A DNA stretch of 64,000 nt from Lentihominibacter hominis (GTDB lineage: Bacteria; Bacillota; Clostridia; Peptostreptococcales; Anaerovoracaceae): positions 124,001-188,000 of the forward strand of contig NZ_JACRTA010000002.1 in the NCBI RefSeq assembly GCF_014385065.1, read 5' to 3'. The translations under genes were made by a program, and so were the position numbers. Of the stretch, positions 1 through 7,309 are shown piece by piece. Each line of letters begins with the position of its first letter. Within the stretch, counting starts at the first letter, position 1. The notes beneath the pieces were generated by a model that saw nothing but the letters and a program-made list of their open reading frames with translations, ran no database searches and had not been told where the DNA came from.

Positions 1-1
1 G

Positions 2-124
2 TCTGTAGTTCTGGTAGGATCAGAAAACAAGCTGAATTCAATGGTGGATAATGACCGGATAAGCGAGCGATTTTCAGGTCTTGGAATACGGCTGAAGCGC
101 CTTATGGGTATGGAAGGGATATAG
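2..124 (+). CDS. recD2: RecD2-type DNA helicase, C-terminal end (partial)
   Basis: This is the open end of a gene that enters from the left, about 40 codons, closing with TAG at 122-124. The tail contains VVLVGSENKLNSMV followed by a basic stretch ending RLKRLMGMEGI. This resembles the extreme C-terminus of RecD2/TraA-type SF1B helicases, where a VVIVGS-like strand is followed by a stretch with small and basic residues. The stop codon shares one base with the GTG start of the ComF gene, so the two are probably cotranscribed. Only the tail is visible, so the family call is an inference from a short match. Confidence 0.6.
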   Translation, partial: SVVLVGSENKLNSMVDNDRISERFSGLGIRLKRLMGMEGI

Positions 125-885
125 TGATAAAAAGAGTATTGGAAAGAGCAGGGAAAATAATTTTTGAAGCAATATTTCCGTCAAATATATACTGTATAAG
201 CTGTGGAAGCCTAATAGATAAAACCAGAAATTATTCTCTGTGTGATAAGTGTATGGGAAAGCTTCACTGGATAAACGGAAGAACCTGTGATAAATGTGGA
301 AAGGCTCTTCCTCAGACATATAAAGGACGGTTCTGCTATGATTGCATGACATATAGTCATTATTTCAGCAAAGGATATAGCTGTTTAACGTATGGTATGT
401 ATGAACGGGAGCTATTGTTTGATTTTAAATATAGGGGAAAATCATATCTGGCTGAGAAATTTGCAGATATTCTTTATGATCGTATGGCTTGTGAAGATAT
501 ACAGATAGATGTTATAATACCTATACCTGTAGGAGCAGAAAGACTGAGGAAGCGAGGTTACGATCAATCGGTACTTATGGCAGACAATCTTTCGGCAAGA
601 TGGTGTGTGCCTGTTGCCAAAGATATTCTTTTGAGGAAAAGGGATACGCCTTTTCTAAGAGGCCTTTCTCCTGTTGAGCGTGAGAATGTTTTAAAGAATG
701 TATTCTGTATTTCGCAAACAGGGCAAAAGACTGTTAGATCAAAGCGTATTTTGCTGGTGGATGATATATACACTACCGGATCTACAGCAGATGCCTGCAG
801 CAAAGAGCTTCTGGAGAAGGGAGCTGAGGATATATTTTTATTGACATTGGCATCGGGAGGCAACCGGAAACCGAAAATGGTATAG
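124..885 (+). CDS. comF: ComF family phosphoribosyltransferase-like protein
   Basis: A 253-residue protein of the ComFC/GntX type, linked in other bacteria to DNA uptake. The N-terminal third holds zinc-ribbon-like cysteine pairs (CISC near residue 24, CDKC near 39 and again near 57, then CYDC). The C-terminal half is a PRTase fold with the PRPP-binding signature ILLVDDIYTTGST at about residues 210-222. The start is GTG at 124, overlapping the preceding stop by one base, which suggests translational coupling. The next gene downstream is hpf, separated by a long noncoding stretch. Family identity is clear; the biochemical reaction of ComF proteins is not established. Confidence 0.9.
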   Translation: MIKRVLERAGKIIFEAIFPSNIYCISCGSLIDKTRNYSLCDKCMGKLHWINGRTCDKCGKALPQTYKGRFCYDCMTYSHYFSKGYSCLTYGMYERELLFDFKYRGKSYLAEKFADILYDRMACEDIQIDVIIPIPVGAERLRKRGYDQSVLMADNLSARWCVPVAKDILLRKRDTPFLRGLSPVERENVLKNVFCISQTGQKTVRSKRILLVDDIYTTGSTADACSKELLEKGAEDIFLLTLASGGNRKPKMV

Positions 886-923
886 CGTTAGTTATAGCAT
901 TTTAAGTATTGCTCTAAGAACAA

Positions 924-1050
924 GGTTTCTGTGTTTGTTCTGCATGACAAAATAAGTTTTGGACAGAAATTTCACTGAAAAACCGCCACGAAGCAGAGCT
1001 TCTGTGGTTTCTGTGTTTGTTCTGTACACCAAAACAAGTTTTGGACAGAA
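924..1050 (+). repeat. Two imperfect direct copies of a 45-bp hairpin-forming element
   Basis: Copies at 924-968 and 1006-1050 lie 82 bp apart and differ at only about five of 45 positions. Both begin GGTTTCTGTGTTTGTTCTG and end GTTTTGGACAGAA. The second copy folds well: GTTCTGT pairs with ACAGAAC, and inside it CCAAAAC pairs with GTTTTGG. The first copy folds less perfectly. The second ends five bases before the first stem of the structured RNA. No promoter or terminator tract is obvious. The element could be part of a longer precursor RNA, a protein-binding site or a local duplication. Confidence 0.7.
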
Positions 1051-1055
1051 CATAA

Positions 1056-1250
1056 GCAGCGTATATATATGGCTCAGGTCTGTGATTGAAAGGCCATGCC
1101 AGCTACGGGCAAAAGGCTCCACGTAAGCTGATCCGCAAGGCGGCAGTGATCATGGCGTAGCTTAGAAGTAAGTCCTCTGAAAAATTCAGGTAAAGGCGAG
1201 TGTGGGGGCAAAGATCAGGTCAGCTGAGTCATATATATGCGCTGTTTTTT
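1056..1250 (+). ncRNA. raiA-motif structured noncoding RNA
   Basis: Positions 1056-1077 pair with 1224-1245 as a 22-bp helix without a mismatch (a few G-U pairs), followed at once by a run of T, as in an intrinsic terminator. The roughly 145 bases enclosed contain further pairings, for example AGCTACG (1101-1107) with CGTAGCT (1156-1162), and CTGAA with TTCAG around 1177-1189. No open reading frame runs through it. The location between comF and hpf (raiA) matches what is known of the raiA motif, a large structured RNA found upstream of raiA in Clostridia. Identification rests on position, size and the long closing stem, not on a covariance-model search. 6S RNA is the main alternative. Confidence 0.75.
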
Positions 1251-1412
1251 AGGTGAAATAATTCTTATATAGTTTGTTTTTTTTGAGCTTGAGGATTTGA
1301 TGACAGATTTTTACTGAAGAGTGTTTTGATTCTTCATGATTGAAGGTTTAGTAAATGTTTTCAGATTTTTCTGTGAATAATTCAAAAAAACGATGCAGCC
1401 TGGCATTATATA

Positions 1413-1421
1413 TGGTATACT
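1413..1421 (+). promoter_or_regulatory. Extended -10 promoter for hpf
   Basis: TGGTATACT matches an extended -10 element (TGnTATAAT) about 45 bases before the hpf start codon. No good -35 is present at the usual distance, which fits an extended -10 promoter. This suggests hpf has its own promoter downstream of the terminated raiA RNA. Confidence 0.4.
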
Positions 1422-1465
1422 TAGTAAAAGCATCAAAGTGCAAGCTTGAAAAGGAGGTTGCTATT

Positions 1466-1990
1466 ATGAAGACAATTATAAACGGTAAGAACTATAGCCC
1501 AAGCGACAAATTGAAAGCCACTATAGAAAAGAAGTTTGAAAAGCTGGACAAATATTTTTCGAACGAAATAACAGGTACTGTAATGACAATAAAGGAAAAG
1601 GGCGGCTATAAAGTGGAAGCTACGATAAATGCCAAGGGCACTATATTCAGGGCTGAAGTTAAAGCTGATGATCCTTATGATGCTATAGACGGTGTTATCG
1701 ATAAACTTTCGAGTCAGATGTCCAAGTTTAAAAGCAAGCTTCAGAAAAAGTATAAGGGCAGTAAGGAGTTTATGTTTGCTGAACTTCCTGAAGCAGAGGA
1801 ACAGGAAGAACTGCACATAGTCAAAAGAAAGAGATTTGAATTGATCCCAATGACAGTAGATGAGGCGATTATTCAGATGGAGCTTCTCGCTCATAATTTC
1901 TTTGTATTTCTTAACATGGAAACTGATTCTGTGAATGTAGTATACAGAAGAAATGATAAGGATTATGGTGTATTAGAGACAACCTATTAA
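1466..1990 (+). CDS. hpf: Long-form ribosome hibernation promoting factor (HPF/RaiA)
   Basis: A 174-residue protein with an N-terminal S30AE/RaiA domain (residues 1 to about 100), which sits in the decoding centre of idle ribosomes, and a C-terminal domain (about 115-174) that dimerises to form 100S particles. The two-domain length is that of the long HPF typical of Firmicutes. The ATG at 1466 is chosen over an upstream in-frame start because AAGGAGG lies at 1451-1457 and the mature family N-terminus (MKTIINGKNY) begins there. It is followed by an intrinsic terminator, so it is probably monocistronic. The preceding raiA RNA is the context that names this RNA class. Confidence 0.95.
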   Translation: MKTIINGKNYSPSDKLKATIEKKFEKLDKYFSNEITGTVMTIKEKGGYKVEATINAKGTIFRAEVKADDPYDAIDGVIDKLSSQMSKFKSKLQKKYKGSKEFMFAELPEAEEQEELHIVKRKRFELIPMTVDEAIIQMELLAHNFFVFLNMETDSVNVVYRRNDKDYGVLETTY

Positions 1991-2051
1991 TGTTTTCTGT
2001 TTTTTAAATAAAAAATTCCAAGATAAAGTCAGTTTAATAAAATAAATATAG

Positions 2052-2082
2052 GGACTTCATGTAGGCATGAAGTCCCTTTTTA
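2052..2082 (+). terminator. Intrinsic terminator of hpf
   Basis: GGGACTTCATG and CATGAAGTCCC form a perfect 11-bp stem with a TAGG loop, followed by a T-rich tract. Confidence 0.92.
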
Positions 2083-2175
2083 TCTGTATCAGTTTTTTCA
2101 GAGAACTAAGTATGAGGCAGTGACCGGCAATATTTAAAAACTAAGTGAAGCATTGGTGTTTTATCGGCGTTACTA

Positions 2176-2204
2176 TTGAAAAAGACACCTATTTTTTGTA
2201 AAAT
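2176..2204 (+). promoter_or_regulatory. Sigma-A promoter of the cdaA-glmS operon
   Basis: TTGAAA at 2176-2181, a 17-base spacer, and TAAAAT at 2199-2204, about 38 bases before the cdaA start codon. Confidence 0.6.
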
Positions 2205-2242
2205 GTAAAGGAGTCTTTAAATTAATACAGGGGAGCAAATTA

Positions 2243-3094
2243 ATGCAGAAATTTTTTGAAAATATATTTTCCGGTGTTGGGATCACCGATATAATAGACA
2301 TATTGATAGTCGCCTTTGTAATATATAAATTACTTGGCCTGATAAAGCAAACGAGAGCTGAACAGCTTATGAAAGGCGTGCTGCTGTTGGTAGTGGCTAC
2401 TTTTTTGTCGGGGCTGTTCAATTTACATACGATAAACTGGATTCTCAAAGGAGCGGTTACTTTGGGAGCGGTGGCTATTTTAGTTGTTTTCCAGCCGGAG
2501 CTGAGACGCGCTTTGGAGTATATGGGAAGAAGCAAGATTGTAAAAGCTCCTCTTCGTGAAATGGATAAAGAGAGAGGAAAAGAAATTACGTCTCATATAG
2601 TCAAGGCGATCGATACCTTTTCAAAGGATCGTGTCGGCGCTCTCATAGTTTTTGAGAGACAGACGTCACTATCGGACATAATTGAGACAGGGACAGTAGT
2701 AGATGCAGATATTTCAGAACAGCTTCTGGGAAATATCTTTTATGAGGGAGCGCCTCTTCATGACGGAGCTGTGATAATACGAGACGGCTGTTTGTACGCA
2801 GCGGGCTGTGTACTGCCTCTTACAAGGAATAATACCATAAGCAAAGAACTTGGTACAAGACATAGAGCGGGTATAGGAATAACGGAAAATTCAGATGCCT
2901 TAACTTTTATTGTCTCTGAAGAAACCGGTATAATTTCCATGGCGAGTGAAGGTCAGCTGTCCAGATTTTTAGACATCAAAACGGTAGAGAAGACTCTGCT
3001 TAATATGTATCTTAATACAGGGGAGATAACGGGAACTATGTCAGTTATTGCAAGGTTTATTAATAAGATCAGGGGGAAGAACGATGCTGAATAA
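2243..3094 (+). CDS. cdaA: Diadenylate cyclase CdaA (c-di-AMP synthase)
   Basis: This 283-residue membrane enzyme condenses two ATP into cyclic di-AMP. Three hydrophobic segments fill residues 1 to about 90. The DAC domain follows, with the metal/ATP motif LHDGAV near residue 173 and the RHR motif (GTRHRAG) near 206. Length and architecture are those of CdaA/DacA. It opens the conserved cdaA-cdaR-glmM cluster and overlaps cdaR by 11 bp. In Firmicutes the product controls potassium and osmolyte transport; a TrkA/TrkH system is encoded later in this window. All key residues are present. Confidence 0.97.
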   Translation: MQKFFENIFSGVGITDIIDILIVAFVIYKLLGLIKQTRAEQLMKGVLLLVVATFLSGLFNLHTINWILKGAVTLGAVAILVVFQPELRRALEYMGRSKIVKAPLREMDKERGKEITSHIVKAIDTFSKDRVGALIVFERQTSLSDIIETGTVVDADISEQLLGNIFYEGAPLHDGAVIIRDGCLYAAGCVLPLTRNNTISKELGTRHRAGIGITENSDALTFIVSEETGIISMASEGQLSRFLDIKTVEKTLLNMYLNTGEITGTMSVIARFINKIRGKNDAE

Positions 3095-4022
3095 TAAAAC
3101 TTTTCTCAGAGTTTTTTCCCTCGTAGCAGCGGTGTTGCTGTGGGCCTATGTTATGCTTGAAGTTGATCCGTATAAAACAGCAAAGATAAGTGATGTTTCC
3201 ATAACGTTTGCCAATGAGGATGTTTTGGCTGAAGAAGGGCTTGCGCCTATTTCCGGAGATGAGATGGAAGTGGCTGTCAAGATAAAAGGACGCAGATCTG
3301 ATGTGAACAGTGTCAGAAAAACAGGACTTACGGCTTATGTGGACGTATCATCATGTAAAAAGGGTGAAAACAGTGAAGAAATAGTGATAAATACTCCGGA
3401 TGGAATAAGTATAGAGACTGTATCAGAGGAATATCTGACATTTGAAGTAGAGGAACTTGCAGAGGAGGAAAAGAATCTTAATATTGAATTTGATAAGGAA
3501 AACGGTGAAAGTGAGTCAAAGGTTCCATGGGTCGTTGCAGCAGAAACTGATTCAGTAACGGTAAAAGGAGCAAAAAGTCTCGTTGATAAAGTGGAGAGTG
3601 TAAAGGGTATAGTATCTTCGGAGAATATGCCTAAGGAAAAAAGTGAATGGAGAGATGTAAGTGTAACAGCTGTGGATAAAGACGGGAATATTGTGCCTGA
3701 TGTTTCAATACTGAATGGGGATGATATTCAGGCACAGGTAAGGCTCATGGCTCTTAAAACTGTGGAGCTTGATATTTCCTCTTCGGATCTGAGGGAAGAT
3801 TTTCAGATAGATAAGCTTGACGTGGCTGATAACATAAGGATAGTAGGGCCCGAAGATATGATACAAGAGATAGATAAGATAAAAGGCTTTGCAGAGCTTG
3901 CAGGAATTGACGATACTCAGACTCATAAAATAAACGTGAATCTGGATTTGCCGGAGGGCATATATTTGTATGATCAGAAAAATCCGCTGACTGTAAAGGT
4001 GAAACTTAAGGCAGTCGAATAA
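3084..4022 (+). CDS. cdaR: YbbR-domain protein CdaR, regulator of CdaA
   Basis: A 312-residue protein with one N-terminal membrane helix (about residues 8-24, FSLVAAVLLWAYVMLEV) and a long outward-facing part of repeated YbbR domains. In other Firmicutes CdaR binds CdaA and adjusts its activity. The ATG at 3084 lies inside the end of cdaA and follows AGGGGGAAGA, so it is preferred to an upstream in-frame start without a site. It sits between cdaA and glmM, the usual order. The YbbR domains are weakly conserved, so the call leans on context as well as sequence. Confidence 0.93.
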   Translation: MLNNKTFLRVFSLVAAVLLWAYVMLEVDPYKTAKISDVSITFANEDVLAEEGLAPISGDEMEVAVKIKGRRSDVNSVRKTGLTAYVDVSSCKKGENSEEIVINTPDGISIETVSEEYLTFEVEELAEEEKNLNIEFDKENGESESKVPWVVAAETDSVTVKGAKSLVDKVESVKGIVSSENMPKEKSEWRDVSVTAVDKDGNIVPDVSILNGDDIQAQVRLMALKTVELDISSSDLREDFQIDKLDVADNIRIVGPEDMIQEIDKIKGFAELAGIDDTQTHKINVNLDLPEGIYLYDQKNPLTVKVKLKAVE

Positions 4023-4050
4023 AATAGAAAACCAAAATGAGGAGAAGATT

Positions 4051-5400
4051 ATGGGAAGATTATTTGGAACAGACGGAGTCAGAGGCATTGCCAACTCCGA
4101 ACTTACCCCTGAACTGGCTTTTAAGCTGGGAAAAGCAGGGGCTCATGTACTTAGCAAAGACAAAAAAAGACCGATTGTCATTATAGGTAAAGATACACGG
4201 CTTTCAGGCGATATGATTGAAGACGCTCTCAGCGCAGGGATATTAGCGGTAGGAGGAAACGTTATAAAAGTAGGTGTTCTGCCTACACCTGCAGTCGCAT
4301 ATTTGGTTAATGTTTATAAGGCTGATGCAGGGGCAGTGATATCGGCATCCCATAATCCATTTGAATATAACGGTATAAAGTTTTTTAATGGTGATGGTTT
4401 TAAATTGGATGACAGTATAGAGGATGAAATCGAAGATATAATTCTCAGTAATGTAGATGTTAACAGTCATATTACAGGAGATAAGTTGGGGAAATGTCTT
4501 GAAGCAGACGATGACGCTATAGAAAAATATGCTGATTTTTTAAAGTCTACAATAGATGCAGATATAAGTGGCTTGAAGCTGGTACTCGACTGTGCCAACG
4601 GAGCATCATATAAAGTGGCGGAAAAGGTATATTCAGAGCTTGGTGCGGATGTTACTGTAATCGGAAATGAACCTGATGGTATAAATATAAACTATAATTG
4701 TGGGTCTACTCATCCTGAGAGGCTGCAGCAGGAAGTCATAAAGCAGGGAGCTTTTATGGGTCTTGCTTATGATGGGGATGCTGACAGACTTATAGCTGTA
4801 GATGAGAGAGGAAGAATTATTGACGGAGATAAGCTGATATGTATATGTGCCAAGATGATGAAGGATATGGGCAGACTGAGCGGCGATACAGTTACAGCCA
4901 CGGTTATGAGTAATCTCGGATTTCACAGATATATAGAAAAAATGGGTTGCAGCGTAGAGGTCACATCTGTCGGAGACAGATATGTGCTTGAAAGCATGCT
5001 GAAGACCGGAAGCAAGATAGGCGGAGAACAGTCCGGACATATAATATTCTTAAATCATACGACTACGGGAGACGGAATTCTTTCCTCTCTTCAGTTGTTG
5101 CAGGCTGTATTGATGTCCGGGAAAAAAGCATCGGAGCTTTCGGATGAAATAGAGATATTCCCTCAGGTGCTCAGGAATGCCAAGGTAAAAAATGAGAATA
5201 AGAATAAATTCATGGAAGATAGTGAGGTAAAGGCTGCCATAGAAAAAGTTGAGAAAGATGTAGCGGGACTGGGCAGGCTTCTTATAAGACCTTCGGGTAC
5301 GGAACCTCTTGTAAGGGTTATGCTGGAAGGTCAGGACGTGGAGCATATCACAGGACTTGCAGAGGGGCTGGCCTCTCTGCTTACTAAGAGGTTTGGATAG
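4051..5400 (+). CDS. glmM: Phosphoglucosamine mutase GlmM
   Basis: Converts glucosamine-6-phosphate to glucosamine-1-phosphate on the route to UDP-GlcNAc and peptidoglycan. The 449-residue protein has the N-terminal GRLFGTDGVRG, the phosphoserine loop SASHNP near residue 100, the metal loop DGDADR near 240, and the C-terminal phosphate-binding RPSGTEPLVRVM. GAGGAGA precedes the ATG. GlmM is known to interact with CdaA in other Firmicutes, which explains the shared operon. glmS follows after ten bases. Confidence 0.98.
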   Translation: MGRLFGTDGVRGIANSELTPELAFKLGKAGAHVLSKDKKRPIVIIGKDTRLSGDMIEDALSAGILAVGGNVIKVGVLPTPAVAYLVNVYKADAGAVISASHNPFEYNGIKFFNGDGFKLDDSIEDEIEDIILSNVDVNSHITGDKLGKCLEADDDAIEKYADFLKSTIDADISGLKLVLDCANGASYKVAEKVYSELGADVTVIGNEPDGININYNCGSTHPERLQQEVIKQGAFMGLAYDGDADRLIAVDERGRIIDGDKLICICAKMMKDMGRLSGDTVTATVMSNLGFHRYIEKMGCSVEVTSVGDRYVLESMLKTGSKIGGEQSGHIIFLNHTTTGDGILSSLQLLQAVLMSGKKASELSDEIEIFPQVLRNAKVKNENKNKFMEDSEVKAAIEKVEKDVAGLGRLLIRPSGTEPLVRVMLEGQDVEHITGLAEGLASLLTKRFG

Positions 5401-5410
5401 GAGGATTTAT

Positions 5411-7240
5411 ATGTGCGGTATAGTTGGATTTGCGGGGAAAGATCACGCTAAGGAAAAAATAATAGATGGGCTTAAACGACTGGAATACAGAGGTTATGAT
5501 TCTGCAGGTATTGCCTTGCCTATAAATGGAAAAATAGAAATAAGAAAACATGTCGGCGAAATAAAGAATCTTGAAAAGATAATAGGGGATGATGGATTTG
5601 ACAGTTCTGTGGGAATTGGCCATACGAGATGGGCAACACATGGTGTGCCGTCTGATGTCAATGCACATCCTCATGCCAATGCAGATGATTCTATAGCCAT
5701 AGTTCATAACGGTATTATAGAAAATTATCAGGAAATAAAGGAATGGCTTATCAGAGAAAAGGGAGTTGTTTTCAAGTCGGAAACAGATTCGGAAGTAATT
5801 GCTCATTTAATAGGAGTGTTTTATGAAGGTGATTTGTTGAAGGCTGTCAATAAAGCTGTAGCTGAAATGAGGGGAGCTTATGCGGTATGTGCCATTGCAG
5901 CTGCGGAACCTGATAAGATTGTTGCAGTGAGAAAAGATGCTCCTTTAGTAGCAGGGATAGGAAAAGGATTCAATTTCATAGCCTCCGATATTCCTGCTTT
6001 GCTTAAATATGTAAGACAGGTATATCTTATAGAAAACAATGAAACGGTAGTATTGACTAAAGATAATATAACTATTTACAATGAAAGAGGTCAAAAAGTC
6101 AACAGAGACGTGTTCCATGTGACATGGGATGCTGATGCAGCCGAAAAGGAAGGCTACGAGCATTTTATGCTTAAGGAGATACATGAACAGCCTAAGGGAA
6201 TTTATGAGACTATAAACAGGCGGCTTAATGAAGATGGAAGCATCAATCTTGATGGCATAGCTATGACGAAAGAGGACATAGAAAATTTCAATAAGGTATA
6301 TATAGTTGCTTGCGGAACAGCATATCATGCCGGTCTTGTAGGGAAAATGGTTATTGAGAAGATGGCTAAAGTTCCTGTAGAGGTAGATGTTGCATCCGAG
6401 TTTAGATACAGAGATCCGTTTGTTGATGAAAATACACTGTTTATTGCCATAAGTCAGTCGGGTGAAACCCTTGATACTCTCGCGGCTTTGAGAGAGGCTA
6501 AAAGAAAGGGAGCGCGTATCCTTTCTGTAGTCAATGTAGTGGGAAGCTCTGTAGCCAGAGAATCTGATGATGTGTTTTATACATGGGCAGGACCTGAGAT
6601 TGCAGTTGCTTCTACAAAGGCATATACCACTCAGCTGATATGTATGTATCTTATAGGTCTTTACATGGGAAGTACGAAAGGTACAATAGAAAAAAATTAT
6701 TACGATAAAGTCTTAAATCAGCTTAAGGAACTTCCTTATAAAGTGGAAGAGCTTTTGGAAGGAGAAGACGCCATAGCAGAGCTGGCCAAAAAGTATTACA
6801 GGAAAGAACAGGTCTTTTTTATAGGAAGAGGGCTTGATTCAGGTGTATCATATGAAGGTTCTCTTAAATTAAAAGAAATTTCATATATAAATTCTTTTGC
6901 TATTGCTGCAGGGGAGCTGAAACATGGAACTATAGCTTTGATGGAAGACGAGACTCTTGTGTTTGCTCTTGCTACTCAAGATTTTCTGTATGAGAAGATG
7001 ATTTCTAATGTTGAGGAGATAAAGGCCAGAGGAGCAAGGGTAATAGGTATGGCTAAACAGGGCAGAAAAGAGATGGAGTCTGTTGCCGATGAGGTTATCT
7101 ATATACCGTCCTGCATAGATGAGGTGTCTCCTGTTCTTGCAGTCATTCCTCTTCAGATTTTCGCTTATTATGTAGCCAAGGAGAGAGGTTGTAATATAGA
7201 TAAGCCCAAGAATCTTGCAAAATCGGTAACGGTAGAATAA
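5411..7240 (+). CDS. glmS: Glutamine-fructose-6-phosphate aminotransferase GlmS
   Basis: Makes glucosamine-6-phosphate from fructose-6-phosphate and glutamine, the first committed step of amino-sugar synthesis. The 609-residue protein begins MCGIVG, so the catalytic Cys is residue 2; the class II glutaminase domain runs to about 230 and two SIS sugar-isomerase domains follow. The start is fixed by this Cys and by GGAGG at the end of glmM. Only ten bases separate it from glmM, which leaves no room for a glmS ribozyme, so feedback must act some other way. It ends the cdaA operon. Confidence 0.98.
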   Translation: MCGIVGFAGKDHAKEKIIDGLKRLEYRGYDSAGIALPINGKIEIRKHVGEIKNLEKIIGDDGFDSSVGIGHTRWATHGVPSDVNAHPHANADDSIAIVHNGIIENYQEIKEWLIREKGVVFKSETDSEVIAHLIGVFYEGDLLKAVNKAVAEMRGAYAVCAIAAAEPDKIVAVRKDAPLVAGIGKGFNFIASDIPALLKYVRQVYLIENNETVVLTKDNITIYNERGQKVNRDVFHVTWDADAAEKEGYEHFMLKEIHEQPKGIYETINRRLNEDGSINLDGIAMTKEDIENFNKVYIVACGTAYHAGLVGKMVIEKMAKVPVEVDVASEFRYRDPFVDENTLFIAISQSGETLDTLAALREAKRKGARILSVVNVVGSSVARESDDVFYTWAGPEIAVASTKAYTTQLICMYLIGLYMGSTKGTIEKNYYDKVLNQLKELPYKVEELLEGEDAIAELAKKYYRKEQVFFIGRGLDSGVSYEGSLKLKEISYINSFAIAAGELKHGTIALMEDETLVFALATQDFLYEKMISNVEEIKARGARVIGMAKQGRKEMESVADEVIYIPSCIDEVSPVLAVIPLQIFAYYVAKERGCNIDKPKNLAKSVTVE

Positions 7241-7254
7241 TAGAGCAAATATTA

Positions 7255-7286
7255 ATTCAGGCTGACGATTATTCGTCAGCCTGAAT
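7255..7286 (+). terminator. Perfect 13-bp hairpin after glmS
   Basis: ATTCAGGCTGACG and its exact complement flank a six-base loop. There is no long T tract after it on the + strand, so it may be a weak terminator, an RNA-stability element or a leader structure for the next gene, which starts 24 bases later. Confidence 0.6.
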
Positions 7287-7309
7287 GTTGCTTATGAAAG
7301 GATGTTAAT

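Noticed and set aside
892..1122. Minus-strand reading frame of about 76 codons between comF and hpf
   Set aside because: It covers the duplicated hairpin element and the first stem of the structured RNA, its protein has no recognisable domain, and no ribosome binding site precedes it.
1056..1250. Cobalamin or other riboswitch in the comF-hpf gap
   Set aside because: I could not find a B12 box or any other riboswitch core; the long closing stem with a terminator directly after it and the position before hpf fit the raiA motif better.
7255..7286. SAH or SAM riboswitch before the SAH hydrolase gene
   Set aside because: The 69-base gap holds only a simple 13-bp hairpin, too small for either aptamer.
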